Positions 1 to 8,869 of a DNA stretch of 64,000 bases are shown piece after piece. The notes beneath the pieces are model-generated. The model was not told the DNA's origin and did not search any database. It saw only the letters and a list, made by a program, of their open reading frames with translations. The DNA comes from Iamia sp038233075 (lineage in GTDB: Bacteria > Actinomycetota > Acidimicrobiia > Acidimicrobiales > Iamiaceae). The translations under genes were made by a program, and so were the position numbers. The stretch covers positions 72,548-136,547 of the forward strand of contig JBBSMQ010000009.1 in assembly GCA_038233075.1 (NCBI GenBank). The letters are read 5' to 3'. Each line of letters begins with the position of its first letter. Position 1 is the first letter of the stretch.

Positions 1-135
1 CAGGCCGAGCAGCGCGCCGCCCGTCAGGCCTACCGCTCCCTCATTGAGCCCGACGAGGGCCCGGTCCCCTGCCCACCCACGATCACCCCCGCGAGCCACC
101 GGCTCGTCCCAAGCGCGAAAGACGCCGATGCCTGA
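1..135 (+). CDS. rnc: RNase III, C-terminal end only (cut by window edge)
   Basis: An open frame enters from the left edge and stops at 133-135. Its first residues, QAEQRAARQAYRSL, match the last helix of the double-stranded-RNA-binding domain that ends RNase III (typically A-E-Q-x-A-A-R-x-A-L). The following roughly 30 residues are a Pro-rich tail with no domain. RNase III directly upstream of fpg and smc is a common actinobacterial order, which supports the call. The stop overlaps the glycosylase start at 128 by 8 bases, suggesting coupled translation. Only about 44 residues are visible and no catalytic residue is in the window. Confidence 0.55.
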   Translation, partial: QAEQRAARQAYRSLIEPDEGPVPCPPTITPASHRLVPSAKDADA

Positions 136-961
136 GCTGCCCGAGATGGAGACCCTGCGCCGCGACCTGGACCGGGAGGTGGGGGGCAAGCGGGTCAAGA
201 CCGTCGACGTCCCCGGTCGCACCGCCTTCTCCCGGATGCCCAAGAAGCAGCTGGCCGAGCGCCTGGACGGCGTGAAGATCAGCTCCGCCGATCGGCGAGG
301 ACTGCTGCTGACCCTGAAGCTCGACTCCGGCGAGCTGCTGGTCATCGACCTGCGCGAGGGCGGGGGCATGCGCAAGACCACCCCCAAGGAGGACACCGGG
401 AAGGGCGCCCAGGCCATCATCTCGTTCACCCAGGGGGGCCAGCTCCGCCTCATCGACCCCGACGGAGGCATGGAGGTCTGGGTCGCCACCCCCGAGGAGC
501 TCCTCGAGCAGGAGCCGGTCCTCACCGAGCTCGGCCTCGACCCGGTCGTCGAGCCCATCTCCTGGACCACGTTCGGTCACCTGCTGCGCAGCCGGGCCCA
601 GTCGGTCAAGGCCTTCCTGACCGATCCCACCGCCGTGGTGGGGATCGGCCGCGTCTACTCCGACGAGATCATCTGGCAGGCGGGTCTCCGCCACGACCGT
701 GACGCCAACGCACTCACCTCCCAGGAGATGCGCCGCCTCTACCGCGCCGTGGTGGAGACCCTGCACGACGGGGCCAAGCACCGGGGCACCACCCTCTCCG
801 ACGGCCGGTACCACGACCTGGCCGGCAAGCCGGGCGGCTACCAGGACCTGCTCCAGGTGTACGAACGAGCGGGCAAGGCCTGCAAGCGCTGCCGCGGCAC
901 CATCGCCAAGGTGCGGTTCTCCAAGTCCCACGTCTTCATGTGCCCGGACTGCCAGGTCTGA
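128..961 (+). CDS. Fpg/Nei-family DNA glycosylase, divergent
   Basis: Base-excision-repair glycosylase/AP-lyase of 277 residues. The start is ATG at 128, because the protein must begin MPELPE for the N-terminal proline nucleophile and Glu3; the frame is open upstream but non-coding. A helix-two-turn-helix is seen at VVGIGRVYSDEIIWQAGL, and a C-terminal zinc finger C-x2-C-x16-C-x2-C ends the protein. Several usual Fpg positions differ: the turn that normally carries a lysine (R-x-K-Y-L-L) reads D-R-R-G-L-L-L, the H-L-G-M-S/T-G segment reads D-L-R-E-G-G-G, and the finger arginine that contacts DNA is replaced by a K-S pair. Family membership is clear, but 8-oxoguanine specificity is not. It precedes smc by 15 bases and is probably cotranscribed with it. 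Confidence 0.9.
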   Translation: MPELPEMETLRRDLDREVGGKRVKTVDVPGRTAFSRMPKKQLAERLDGVKISSADRRGLLLTLKLDSGELLVIDLREGGGMRKTTPKEDTGKGAQAIISFTQGGQLRLIDPDGGMEVWVATPEELLEQEPVLTELGLDPVVEPISWTTFGHLLRSRAQSVKAFLTDPTAVVGIGRVYSDEIIWQAGLRHDRDANALTSQEMRRLYRAVVETLHDGAKHRGTTLSDGRYHDLAGKPGGYQDLLQVYERAGKACKRCRGTIAKVRFSKSHVFMCPDCQV

Positions 962-976
962 CCGGGGGCGCCCGCC

Positions 977-3900
977 GTGTTCCTGAAGTCGTTGAGCCTG
1001 AAGGGGTTCAAGTCCTTCGCCGACGCCACCGAGCTGGGGATGGAGCCGGGCGTCACCGTCGTCGTCGGCCCCAACGGCTCGGGCAAGTCGAACGTGGTCG
1101 ACGCCATCGCCTGGGTCCTCGGCGCCCAGGCACCGAGCGCGGTGCGCAGCCAGAAGATGGACGACGTCATCTTCGCGGGCACGGCCACGCGGCCCGCCCT
1201 GGGCCGGGCCGAGGTGGCCCTCACCATCGACAACGCATCGGGCCTCCTGCCCATCGACTTCGCCGAGGTCACCATCACCCGCACCCTCTGGCGCTCCGGC
1301 GACAGCGAGTACGCCATCAACGGCGTCCCCTGCCGGATGCTCGACGTGCAGGAGCTGCTGTCGGACTCGGGGGTCGGACGTCAGCAGCACGTGATCATCT
1401 CCCAGGGCCAGATCGATGCCGTGCTCAACGCCCGCCCCGAGGATCGACGCCTGATCATCGAGGAGGCGGCTGGGATCCTCAAGTACCGGCGCCGCAAGGA
1501 GAAGGCCGAGCGACGTCTGGCCGGCACCGAGGCCAACCTGCTGCGCCTTCAGGACCTGCTCCGCGAGGTGCGCCGCCAGCTGCGCCCCCTCGAGCGTCAG
1601 GCCGAGGCGGCCCGGCGCCACGGTGACCTGATCGCCGATCTGACCGCCCGACGGGTCCACCTGGCCGGCACCGACCTGCGGCGCCTGCGCACCCGTCGCG
1701 AGGCCGCCGAACGCACCCGGCGCGACCTGCGCACCCAGGAGGGGGAGGCGCAGGGCGAGCTGGCCACCCTCGACGCCGCGGTGCTGGCGGCCGAGGCCCG
1801 TCTGTCGGCCCACGGTGGCGATGACCTGGGCGACGACCTGGCCCGGTGCGAGGCTCTCCGCGAGCGGGCCCGGGGACTGGCCGCCGTGCTCGCCGAGCGG
1901 GGCCGCGGTCTGGAGCGCCAGCAAGGCGCGGCGGTCGATGAAGCCGTCATCGCCTCGCTAGAGGCCGAGGCGGCCCGCCTCGACGCCGAGCTCGACGGGG
2001 TGGGCGGCGAGGCGGCGCGGCTGGTGACCGATGCCGAGGGCCTGGAGGAGGCCGAGACCGCGCTCGCGGCCGAGCGGGAGGGCTTCGCCACGGAGTGGCC
2101 CGGGTTCGAGGACACCGCCGCGCCCGGAGAGCAGCCCGGGTCCGTGACCACCAGCCCGGCCGCGGAGGTGCGGGCCGAGCTGGTGGCGGTGCGGTCGTCG
2201 GTGCAGCGGGGCGACGACGAGCGCCGACGGGTGGACGAGCGCCAGGAGACGCTGGCGACGAGGGCCGGCCGCCTGGAGCAGCAGGCAGAGACCCTCCGAA
2301 ACGAGCTGGCCGCGGCCGACGGGGCGGAGGCGAGCTTGGCCGCCGCCGTCGACGTCGCGGAAGACACCCAGGCTGACGCCGACGCCGCGGCCGCGGCGGC
2401 GACGGAGCGGCGCCGATCCGCCGATGGAGACCACCACCGCTGGTCGGCCCGGGCCGATGCCCTGGCGCTGGCCCTCGACGAGGCCCGATCGCAGGCCGGC
2501 CTCGACCGCCTGGCCGACGGGCCCGGGGTGCGGGGCACGCTGGTCGACCTGGTCGCGGTGGACCAGGGGTGGGAGGCCGCGTTCGAGGCTGCCGCCGGTC
2601 CCGCCCTCAGGGCGGTGGTGATCGATGGAACCGACGGTGCTCGGCGGGCCTTGGCCACCCTGGTCGACGGAGGTCTCACCGGCGCGGTGGTGCCCCTCGA
2701 GGTGGCGCGACCGGCCCCGACGCCGCCCCTCGTCGCGGGCGCCGAAGCCCTTCGTCCCCACGTTCGGGGCACCGCTCCCGGCGTCGATGCACTCCTCGAC
2801 GCCCTCGTCGGTCCTGTCACCGTGGTCGACGCCTGGCCCGCCGCCGTCGACGCCGCCCTCGGCACACCTGGTCAGCTGGTCGTGACCCGCGCCGGTGACC
2901 GCTTCGCGCCGGACGGCTGGCGAGTCGGCGCCTCGGGGTCGGGTGCGACCGGCGCGGCCCTGGCCGAGGCCCGCGACCGGGCCGAGGCGGCGGCGACGAG
3001 CGCGGTCACCGCCGGGGAGGAGGTCGCCGCCCGACAGCGGGAGGTGACGGCGGCGCGCGCCGCGGAGGCCGAGGCCGCGCGGGAGCTCGATCGCCACGCC
3101 AGCCGGCGAACCGCGGCCGGCGATGCCCTGGTCCGCACCGACACTGACCTCCGCGAGCTGGGCACCGAGGTCGGCTCCCTGCGCGAGCACGCCGCCGAGC
3201 TCGACGAGCGGGTGACTCGCGACCGGGAGCGCCTCGCCGCGCTCGAATCCGAGCTCCCCGGTCTCGAAGCCGAGGAGGAGCGCCGTGCCGAGCAGCTGCG
3301 CGCCGCCGTCGACGCCCGAGCGGGGATCGAGGAGCGGGCCCGGTCCGTCGGTGCCCTCCGTCGCGACATCGAGGTCCGCCGAGCGGGCATCGAGGAGCGC
3401 ACCACCTTCCTCTCCGGACGGCGGGCCGAGGTCGAGCAGCGCCTGTCGCGCAACCAGGCCGAGCGCCGTGAGGCGGAGAGCCGGCGAGTGGGCCTGGAAG
3501 CCCAGGCGGAGGCCGTGGTCCGCCTGTCCGCCGTGGTCGCCGACCGGCTGTCGGTGGTCGACGCCGCCCTGTCGTCACTGCGGGACCGGCGCCAGCGCCA
3601 GAGCGATGCGGCGCGGGCGGTGGCGGCCGAGCTCGAAGGCCTCCGAGGTCGCCGTGCCGCCGCCGAGTCCGGCCTGGCTGGGACCCGTGAGCGGCGGGGC
3701 CGGGCCGAGCTCGACATCTCTGATGTCGACCTCCGGATCGACTCCGCCGTCGAGGCCATGCGGCGTGACCTCGACGTTGACCTCGACACCGCGCTGGCCG
3801 CTCCCGAGCCGGAGGTCCCCGAGGGCACCACCGCCGCAGGCCGGGTGCGCGAGCTGGAGCGAGAGCTGCGCCTGCTGGGCCCGATCAACCCTCTGGCCCT

Positions 3901-4471
3901 GGAGGAGTTCACCGCCCTGCAGGAGCGGCATGCCCACATCGAGTCACAGCTCGACGACGTCAAGGCAGCCCGGCGCGACCTGGGCAAGGTGATCCGGGCC
4001 GTCGACGCCGAGATCGTCACCGTCTTCGCCTCGGCCTACGCGGACGTCGAGTCCAGCTTCCGCCACCTCTTCGACACCCTGTTCCCCGGAGGCCAGGGAC
4101 GGCTCACCCTCACCGCCCCGGACGACTTGCTCGACACCGGCGTGGAGATCGAGGCCAAGCCGTCGGGCAAGAACGTCAAGAAGCTGTCGCTGCTGTCCGG
4201 CGGTGAGCGGTCCCTCACCGCGCTGGCCTACCTCTTCGCCGTGTTCCGGGCCCGGCCCTCGCCCTTCTACGTCATGGACGAGGTCGAGGCCGCGCTCGAC
4301 GACGTGAACCTGCACCGGTTCCTGGGCCTAGTGGCCGAGTTCCGAGCCGACGCCCAGCTGATCGTTGTCAGCCACCAGAAGCGGACGATGGAGGCCGCCG
4401 ACTGCCTCTACGGCGTGACCATGGCTCCGGGCGGGAGCTCGCAGGTGATCAGCGAGAGGATCGAGGCGTGA
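977..4471 (+). CDS. smc: Chromosome segregation ATPase SMC
   Basis: Condensin-type ATPase that works with ScpA/ScpB to organise replicated DNA. The 1164-residue protein has the full layout: N-terminal head with Walker A GPNGSGKS at residues 31-38, a long Arg/Glu/Ala-rich coiled coil, a hinge at about 515-690, the returning coil, and a C-terminal head with signature LSGGERS (about 1073) and Walker B FYVMDEVEAALDD (about 1097). The start is GTG at 977, which gives the usual MFLKSLxLKGFKSF opening and lies 15 bases after the glycosylase stop. There is no internal frameshift over 3.5 kb. The last 23 bases overlap the end of the antiporter gene on the other strand. Confidence 0.98.
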   Translation: MFLKSLSLKGFKSFADATELGMEPGVTVVVGPNGSGKSNVVDAIAWVLGAQAPSAVRSQKMDDVIFAGTATRPALGRAEVALTIDNASGLLPIDFAEVTITRTLWRSGDSEYAINGVPCRMLDVQELLSDSGVGRQQHVIISQGQIDAVLNARPEDRRLIIEEAAGILKYRRRKEKAERRLAGTEANLLRLQDLLREVRRQLRPLERQAEAARRHGDLIADLTARRVHLAGTDLRRLRTRREAAERTRRDLRTQEGEAQGELATLDAAVLAAEARLSAHGGDDLGDDLARCEALRERARGLAAVLAERGRGLERQQGAAVDEAVIASLEAEAARLDAELDGVGGEAARLVTDAEGLEEAETALAAEREGFATEWPGFEDTAAPGEQPGSVTTSPAAEVRAELVAVRSSVQRGDDERRRVDERQETLATRAGRLEQQAETLRNELAAADGAEASLAAAVDVAEDTQADADAAAAAATERRRSADGDHHRWSARADALALALDEARSQAGLDRLADGPGVRGTLVDLVAVDQGWEAAFEAAAGPALRAVVIDGTDGARRALATLVDGGLTGAVVPLEVARPAPTPPLVAGAEALRPHVRGTAPGVDALLDALVGPVTVVDAWPAAVDAALGTPGQLVVTRAGDRFAPDGWRVGASGSGATGAALAEARDRAEAAATSAVTAGEEVAARQREVTAARAAEAEAARELDRHASRRTAAGDALVRTDTDLRELGTEVGSLREHAAELDERVTRDRERLAALESELPGLEAEEERRAEQLRAAVDARAGIEERARSVGALRRDIEVRRAGIEERTTFLSGRRAEVEQRLSRNQAERREAESRRVGLEAQAEAVVRLSAVVADRLSVVDAALSSLRDRRQRQSDAARAVAAELEGLRGRRAAAESGLAGTRERRGRAELDISDVDLRIDSAVEAMRRDLDVDLDTALAAPEPEVPEGTTAAGRVRELERELRLLGPINPLALEEFTALQERHAHIESQLDDVKAARRDLGKVIRAVDAEIVTVFASAYADVESSFRHLFDTLFPGGQGRLTLTAPDDLLDTGVEIEAKPSGKNVKKLSLLSGGERSLTALAYLFAVFRARPSPFYVMDEVEAALDDVNLHRFLGLVAEFRADAQLIVVSHQKRTMEAADCLYGVTMAPGGSSQVISERIEA

Positions 4472-6308
4472 CCGCAGCCGGTGGCGGTGGCGGGTGCCGG
4501 ACCTCCGTGCCCGCGGCCCCGGCCGCACCGGCGGTGTCGTCGGCCGCCGACACCGAGGGTGAGACCTGCAGCACGACCAGGCGCTCGTCGACCCGGTCCA
4601 GCCGGCGGGAGGTGGCCACCCTGGGAATGCCCCCCGTCCCGACCACGATGAGCGGTATCTGGGTCTCCGTCGCCTCTTGCCCGGGCTCGAGGGCCACGAC
4701 CCCCGCGTCGTGGTCGCCGAGGAGCTCGTCGAGGTGCTCCTGGGTGATCTCCTCGAAGGCCCGGCGGCCCTCGTGGGCATCGCCCTCCTTCAGGGCCCGC
4801 TGGTCCTCCTCGTCGCGGGCCACCCGCCACACGTTGGCCCGTCCGAGGTGGCGGACCACGCGGCCGATGCCGAACGCGTCGAGGGCCTCGGCGCCCGAGC
4901 CGACCACGGCGATGCGCCCGCCCACCCCGTCGAGGGCCGCGGCCAGGTCGTCGCCTTCCAGGCGACCGGCGTACACGAGCAGACCCGCCTCGCGGGCCTC
5001 GTCGGCCAGCTGCTCGTCCTCGGCCATGACCAACACGGAGACGCCGATGTCGGTGAGGGTGGCGCCCAGCTCCCGGGCCCAGCGCCGGGCGCCGACGAGC
5101 ACGACGCCGGTGGGCTCGGGGGTGTCGACCTTGAGCCGACGGGCGAGGGGCCGGGCCAGCGGCCCGTAGAAGACGGTGGTACCGGCCACCACGAGGAAGG
5201 TGATGGCGGCCAGGTCGTCGCCGCCGGGCAGCCCCGCTTCGGTCAGCTCGAAGCCGAACACGGCGGACACCGACGCAGCGACGATGCCACGGGGCGCCAG
5301 GGTCGCCAGATAGGTCCGCTCCTTCCGGGTGAGCGAGGTCCGGGCGGTGGAGGCGAGCACCGAGAGGGGGCGGACCACCAGCACGAGGACCACGAGCAGG
5401 AGGGCGGCGGGGATGAGGTTGTCGGTGAGGGTGTCGGCCTCGACCCGAGCCCCCAGGACCACGAAGATGCCGGCCAGGATGATCGTGGCCAGGTGCTCGT
5501 GGAGCTCGACGATGGGCTCGATCGCGACCCAGCGCTGGTTCGCCAGGACGACCCCGGCGAGGGTGGCGGCGTAGAGCCCGGCATCGGTACCCAGCTCGTT
5601 GGCCAGGGCGTAGGCGACGATGGCGGCCACCAGCGACAGAGGACCCCGCAGGTGGTCGGGGACCCAGTGCCGGGCGAGGGCGAGGACGAGGGCGGCGGCC
5701 ACCAGGGCGCCGACCACGCAGCCCACCGCGGTGGTGCGGGCCACCGCGACGATGGCCTCCCCCACCGAGCCGTCCTCGACCAGGAGCACCTCCAACACGC
5801 TGACGCCCAGGACCGCTCCCACCGGGTCGACGATGATCCCCTCCCACCGGAGGATGCGCCCGAGGCGGGGCCGCAGCCGCGCCTGACGCAGCAGCGGGAT
5901 CACGACCGTCGGACCGGTCACCACCATGATCGAGCCGAACAGCACCGCCACCCCGCGCGGCAGGTCGGTGAAGGCGACGGCCGCGATCGATGTGAGGATC
6001 AGGGACACGAGCACACCGACGCTGAGCAGGCGGACCACGACCCGGCGGGTGGTCGAGCCGATCTGTCCCCAGCGCAGGCTGAGGCCGCCCTCGAAGAGGA
6101 GCAGACCCACCCCGAGGGCGATCATCGAGCCGAGGAGCTCGTCGTCGAAGGTGTCGCTCGGGTCGATGAGGCCCAGCCCAGGGCCGACGAGGAGCCCGAC
6201 GGCCAGCATCAAGACGATCGAGGGGAGGCGCACGCGCCCCGACAGCCACTGGGCGCCGATGCCGAGTCCGACCGCGACGGCCAGGACGGCCGCCGGCTCG
6301 TGGATCAC
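4449..6308 (-). CDS. CPA1-type cation:proton antiporter with C-terminal RCK-like domain
   Basis: Inner-membrane Na+(K+)/H+ exchanger of 619 residues. About the first 390 residues are hydrophobic helices with the family pattern LPSIVLMLAVGLLVGPGLGL, an FEGGLSL segment and VVTGPTVVIPLL. From about residue 398 a Rossmann-like segment starts (GVVLVGARRWARELGATL), resembling an RCK/TrkA-N nucleotide-sensing domain, followed by an acidic C-terminal region. The start is GTG at 6308 with GGAGG five bases upstream. The stop codon lies inside the end of smc, a tail-to-tail overlap of 23 bases. The transported ion cannot be read from sequence. Confidence 0.92.
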   Translation of the reverse strand: MIHEPAAVLAVAVGLGIGAQWLSGRVRLPSIVLMLAVGLLVGPGLGLIDPSDTFDDELLGSMIALGVGLLLFEGGLSLRWGQIGSTTRRVVVRLLSVGVLVSLILTSIAAVAFTDLPRGVAVLFGSIMVVTGPTVVIPLLRQARLRPRLGRILRWEGIIVDPVGAVLGVSVLEVLLVEDGSVGEAIVAVARTTAVGCVVGALVAAALVLALARHWVPDHLRGPLSLVAAIVAYALANELGTDAGLYAATLAGVVLANQRWVAIEPIVELHEHLATIILAGIFVVLGARVEADTLTDNLIPAALLLVVLVLVVRPLSVLASTARTSLTRKERTYLATLAPRGIVAASVSAVFGFELTEAGLPGGDDLAAITFLVVAGTTVFYGPLARPLARRLKVDTPEPTGVVLVGARRWARELGATLTDIGVSVLVMAEDEQLADEAREAGLLVYAGRLEGDDLAAALDGVGGRIAVVGSGAEALDAFGIGRVVRHLGRANVWRVARDEEDQRALKEGDAHEGRRAFEEITQEHLDELLGDHDAGVVALEPGQEATETQIPLIVVGTGGIPRVATSRRLDRVDERLVVLQVSPSVSAADDTAGAAGAAGTEVRHPPPPPAAVTPRSSR

Positions 6309-6410
6309 GGACCCTCCGTCGGGTCGGGTGGGTGCGTGGTCAAGTGCCCAAGTCTGGCCGCTCCGGCGGCCCCTGTCGTGTCCATGTCGCTCTCCGCGTC
6401 CATGTCGTTC

Positions 6411-7547
6411 TCAGGGACGGGGTGGTGGGTCGGTGACGGCCCGGAGGTGGTCGACCAGGGTGGCGAGCGAGGTGGCGGCGTTGAGGCCGCTGGTGGACGG
6501 CATCAGGTAGACAGGGCTGGGCCCAAGGCGACGTCGCTGCCACCCGGGCTGGGCCCGGCGATCGATCGCGGCCCGCCACCCAGCCAGGCCCACCACGATC
6601 ACCGCCTCGGGGGCGAGCACGGTGCACAGGCGCTCGAGGCGCACCAGCCCCGCCCGGTGCTCGGCGGTGGTGAGCTCGGCCGCGCGTGGGGTGGCCCGCT
6701 TCACCAGGTCGGTCATGCCGATGTCACCCCGGTCGAGCAGGCGCCACGGGTCGGCGACCGAGCCCTCGTCGCACAGCCCGGCGGCGACGAGGGCGGGCCA
6801 GAAGCGGTTGCCGGGCCCGGCGTAGCCGACGCCGGCGTCGGCCGCGTGCAGGCTGGGGTTCAGCCCGCAGACGAGCAGCCGCATCCCGGGCCCGACGGTG
6901 TCGGGCAGGCTGCGGGCCCGGGTCGTGAGGTGGATCTGAGCCCAGCGCTCCTGGGGCGAGTCGGGCGAGCGCAACGAGTCGGGCGGAGGATCACAGGAGA
7001 TGTCCTCGAAGCCGGCGCCTTCCACCAGGCTCATGAGGTGCGCCGGCTCCCAGAAGGTGAAGCGCCGTCCGGGGAGGTCGCTCTCGTCCCCGGAGACGCC
7101 ACTGCCCTCGCCGGCGAACAGGGTGGCCGCCAGAGGGGCGCCGACCGGGAGGGCTCGGTGGAGCTCGGCCAGCGCCCGTGGCAGGCGGACGGCATCGATG
7201 TGTTGGAGGGAGCGGCTGGCCCAGACGCCACCAAGGGAGCGGGGTCGGACCGGCAGGGCGCCGGCGTGGCCCTGGACGAGGGGATGGGTGGCTCGGGTGG
7301 TGGACCGGGCCTCGGCCAGCATGGCGCGAGCCGGATCGAGCCCGATGGCCGCAGGCCCTAGGAGGGGCAGGTGCCAGCCCGGCCCGCAGCCCAGGTCGAG
7401 GATGGGCCCATCGGAGGCAACTGCGGCCAGCGCCGCCGGGCGCTCCGGGTCGGGCCGTCCGGTCCGGGCCGCGAAGGTCGTGGCGCCGGCCTCGTAGACG
7501 GCGTTGGTCTCCCCATCGAGGCTCATCGGCAGGGACCCGATCCCCAC
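6411..7547 (-). CDS. Fusion: SAM methyltransferase + Mug/TDG-type uracil-DNA glycosylase
   Basis: A single 378-residue frame joins two domains. Residues about 10-190 are a class I SAM-dependent methyltransferase (motif I DLGCGPGW at 51-58, then IGLDPARAML). Residues about 222-375 are a mismatch-specific uracil/thymine glycosylase of the Mug/TDG family: motif 1 GLNPS at 228-232 carries the catalytic Asn, followed by GYAGPGNRFWPALVAAGL, and motif 2 MPSTSGLNA is at 349-357. Both motifs look intact. The glycosylase should excise uracil or thymine from G mispairs; the methyltransferase substrate is unknown. A second ATG at 7526 is a possible start. A pair of 47-bp hairpin repeats lies immediately upstream. 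The order of the domains argues for one polypeptide, but a cotranslated fusion caused by a lost stop cannot be excluded. Confidence 0.85.
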   Translation of the reverse strand: MGIGSLPMSLDGETNAVYEAGATTFAARTGRPDPERPAALAAVASDGPILDLGCGPGWHLPLLGPAAIGLDPARAMLAEARSTTRATHPLVQGHAGALPVRPRSLGGVWASRSLQHIDAVRLPRALAELHRALPVGAPLAATLFAGEGSGVSGDESDLPGRRFTFWEPAHLMSLVEGAGFEDISCDPPPDSLRSPDSPQERWAQIHLTTRARSLPDTVGPGMRLLVCGLNPSLHAADAGVGYAGPGNRFWPALVAAGLCDEGSVADPWRLLDRGDIGMTDLVKRATPRAAELTTAEHRAGLVRLERLCTVLAPEAVIVVGLAGWRAAIDRRAQPGWQRRRLGPSPVYLMPSTSGLNAATSLATLVDHLRAVTDPPPRP

Positions 7548-7549
7548 CC

Positions 7550-7657
7550 AGCTTCGTACGGAAGTGTGCCGAGGAGGGCAACATCCGTCCGCGGTTGGGG
7601 ACGTGTCGTGAACGTCGTACGGAACTGTGCCGGTGGGGGCAACATTCGTACGAAGTT
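7550..7657. repeat. Composite hairpin repeat, family 1 (47 bp + 14 bp + 47 bp)
   Basis: Two 47-bp units at 7550-7596 and 7611-7657 are separated by 14 bp. The right unit is a near-perfect hairpin: outer arm CGTACGGAA pairs with TTCGTACG, and the core TGTGCCGGTGGGGGCAACA has a TGCC/GGCA inner stem. The left unit keeps the 5' arm but its 3' arm reads TCCGTCCGCGGTT. The same left/right arrangement with the same spacer length is seen at 18837-18944. The element begins 26 bases after the stop of the 105-residue gene (leftward transcription) and directly precedes the fusion gene. Confidence 0.88.
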
Positions 7658-7683
7658 GCGGGGAGGGGAGGAGGGCTCGGGCG

Positions 7684-8001
7684 TCACCGGCGGCGCCGGT
7701 TCCGGCGGGGCGGGTCCGACGGTGCCGCCACAGCGTCGAGGAAGAGGTCGAGCTGGGCCGGGCGCTCAGCCCGCTCGGCCAGTGGTTCCCAGATCGGGGC
7801 GCCCCGAGAGCCCCGGGTGCGGACCTCGAGGCGCTCGAGGGCGAGGGCCCGGGCCGCGCCCTTGCCGTCGCGGACGCCGATGGACCCGTCGCGCTCGCGG
7901 CGCTCGACGGTGGCCTCCTGCCACCGGGCGCCGGGCCGGGGCCGGAAGCGGACGACGTCGCCGGCGTGCAGCCCGACCTCGATGAGGTCTGCTCCGCTCA
8001 T
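7684..8001 (-). CDS. Small conserved-looking protein of unknown function (105 aa)
   Basis: A 105-residue basic protein. The N-terminal half (GLHAGDVVRFRPRPGARWQEATVERRERDGSIGV) reads like a small SH3/Tudor-type beta barrel, with alternating hydrophobic and charged residues; the end is Arg-rich. The ATG at 8001 overlaps the stop of the upstream SDR gene in an ATGA junction (7998-8001), so it is probably translationally coupled to it. I do not recognise the family and assign no function. Codon use matches its neighbours and the start is fixed by the overlap. Confidence 0.7.
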   Translation of the reverse strand: MSGADLIEVGLHAGDVVRFRPRPGARWQEATVERRERDGSIGVRDGKGAARALALERLEVRTRGSRGAPIWEPLAERAERPAQLDLFLDAVAAPSDPPRRNRRRR

Positions 8002-8810
8002 CCCCCGGCGAGGCCGCCCAGGACCAGGGCCTGGAGCTTGCGCATCCCCCCGAGCCAGCGGTCGGGATCGCCGGCCCGGCGCTGGGCGTAGGTGGCCACC
8101 TCGGGGTGGGGGAGGACGAGGAAGCTTCCCTCGTCCAGTGCGGTCACCACCGCCGACGCCACCTCGTCGGGCTCGATGATCCCCTGCATGGTGACGGTCC
8201 CGACCGCAGCACTGGACTCGGCCCCAGCGCTCAGCATGTCGGTGTTCACGCCCTGGGGGCAGAGGCAGTGGACGCGCAGGCCCTGGTCGCCGTAGGTGAT
8301 GGCCAGCCACTCGGCAAAGGCCACCGCGGCATGCTTGGTCACCGAGTAGGGCGCGTCGCCGATCTGGGCCAGGAGTCCGGCCGCCGAGGCGGTGGTGAGG
8401 AAGGTGCCGCCGCCGCGCTCCACCATGGCGGGCACGACGACCCGGGCCGCGGCCACGTGTGCCATGACGTTCACCCTCCAGGTGCGTTCCCACACCTCGT
8501 CGTCGGCGTCGAGGCCCATGGCGGTCCCGATGCCGGCGTTGGCGGCGAACACGTCGACAGGTCCGAAGCGCTCCTCGGTGCGGGCGACCGCCTCCTCCAC
8601 CTCGGCCTGGGCGCTGACATCGGCGGCGTGGTCGAGGACGCGGTCCCCGTGGCGCTCGGTCAGGCGTGTGGCGGCGGCGGCGCAGTCGGCCGGGTCGAGG
8701 TCGACGACCGTCACCCCGGCCGCACCCTCGGCGAGGAACCGGTCGGCCAGGCTGTAGCCGATGCCCCGGGCTGCCCCGGTGATGATGCAGGTGGTGCCGT
8801 CGAGCGTCAT
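7998..8810 (-). CDS. Short-chain dehydrogenase/reductase (classical SDR)
   Basis: NAD(P)-dependent oxidoreductase of 270 residues. The glycine-rich cofactor motif TGAARGIG is near residue 11, the NAG motif appears as AANAGIG, and the catalytic Tyr and Lys are in APYSVTKHA with the upstream Ser in TTASAAG. The Asp at the end of the second strand (VVDLDP) suggests NAD preference. The ATG at 8810 begins MTLDGTTCIITG; the frame is open further upstream but has no SDR homology there. The stop overlaps the next gene by 4 bases. The substrate is unknown. Confidence 0.9.
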   Translation of the reverse strand: MTLDGTTCIITGAARGIGYSLADRFLAEGAAGVTVVDLDPADCAAAATRLTERHGDRVLDHAADVSAQAEVEEAVARTEERFGPVDVFAANAGIGTAMGLDADDEVWERTWRVNVMAHVAAARVVVPAMVERGGGTFLTTASAAGLLAQIGDAPYSVTKHAAVAFAEWLAITYGDQGLRVHCLCPQGVNTDMLSAGAESSAAVGTVTMQGIIEPDEVASAVVTALDEGSFLVLPHPEVATYAQRRAGDPDRWLGGMRKLQALVLGGLAGG

Positions 8811-8869
8811 GGGGCGAGCGTACCGACGCGCTGTGGCCGTCGATGCCGTGCTGTGAGCGGGCGGCGCCG

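Noticed and set aside
44..127. Earlier start for the Fpg-like gene at 44
   Set aside because: The catalytic proline must be residue 2, so ATG 128 is required.
83..1924. A 613-codon frame on the minus strand across fpg and smc
   Set aside because: It is a GC-rich shadow with Gly/His/Leu-rich low-complexity product, opposite two clear genes.
4677..7361. An 894-codon plus-strand frame opposite the antiporter and fusion genes
   Set aside because: Low-complexity His/Gly/Glu product, overlapping well-supported genes.
7550..7657. Reading the paired repeats as a short CRISPR array
   Set aside because: Only two units per locus, units are hairpins, spacers of 14 bp are too short, and no cas genes are near.
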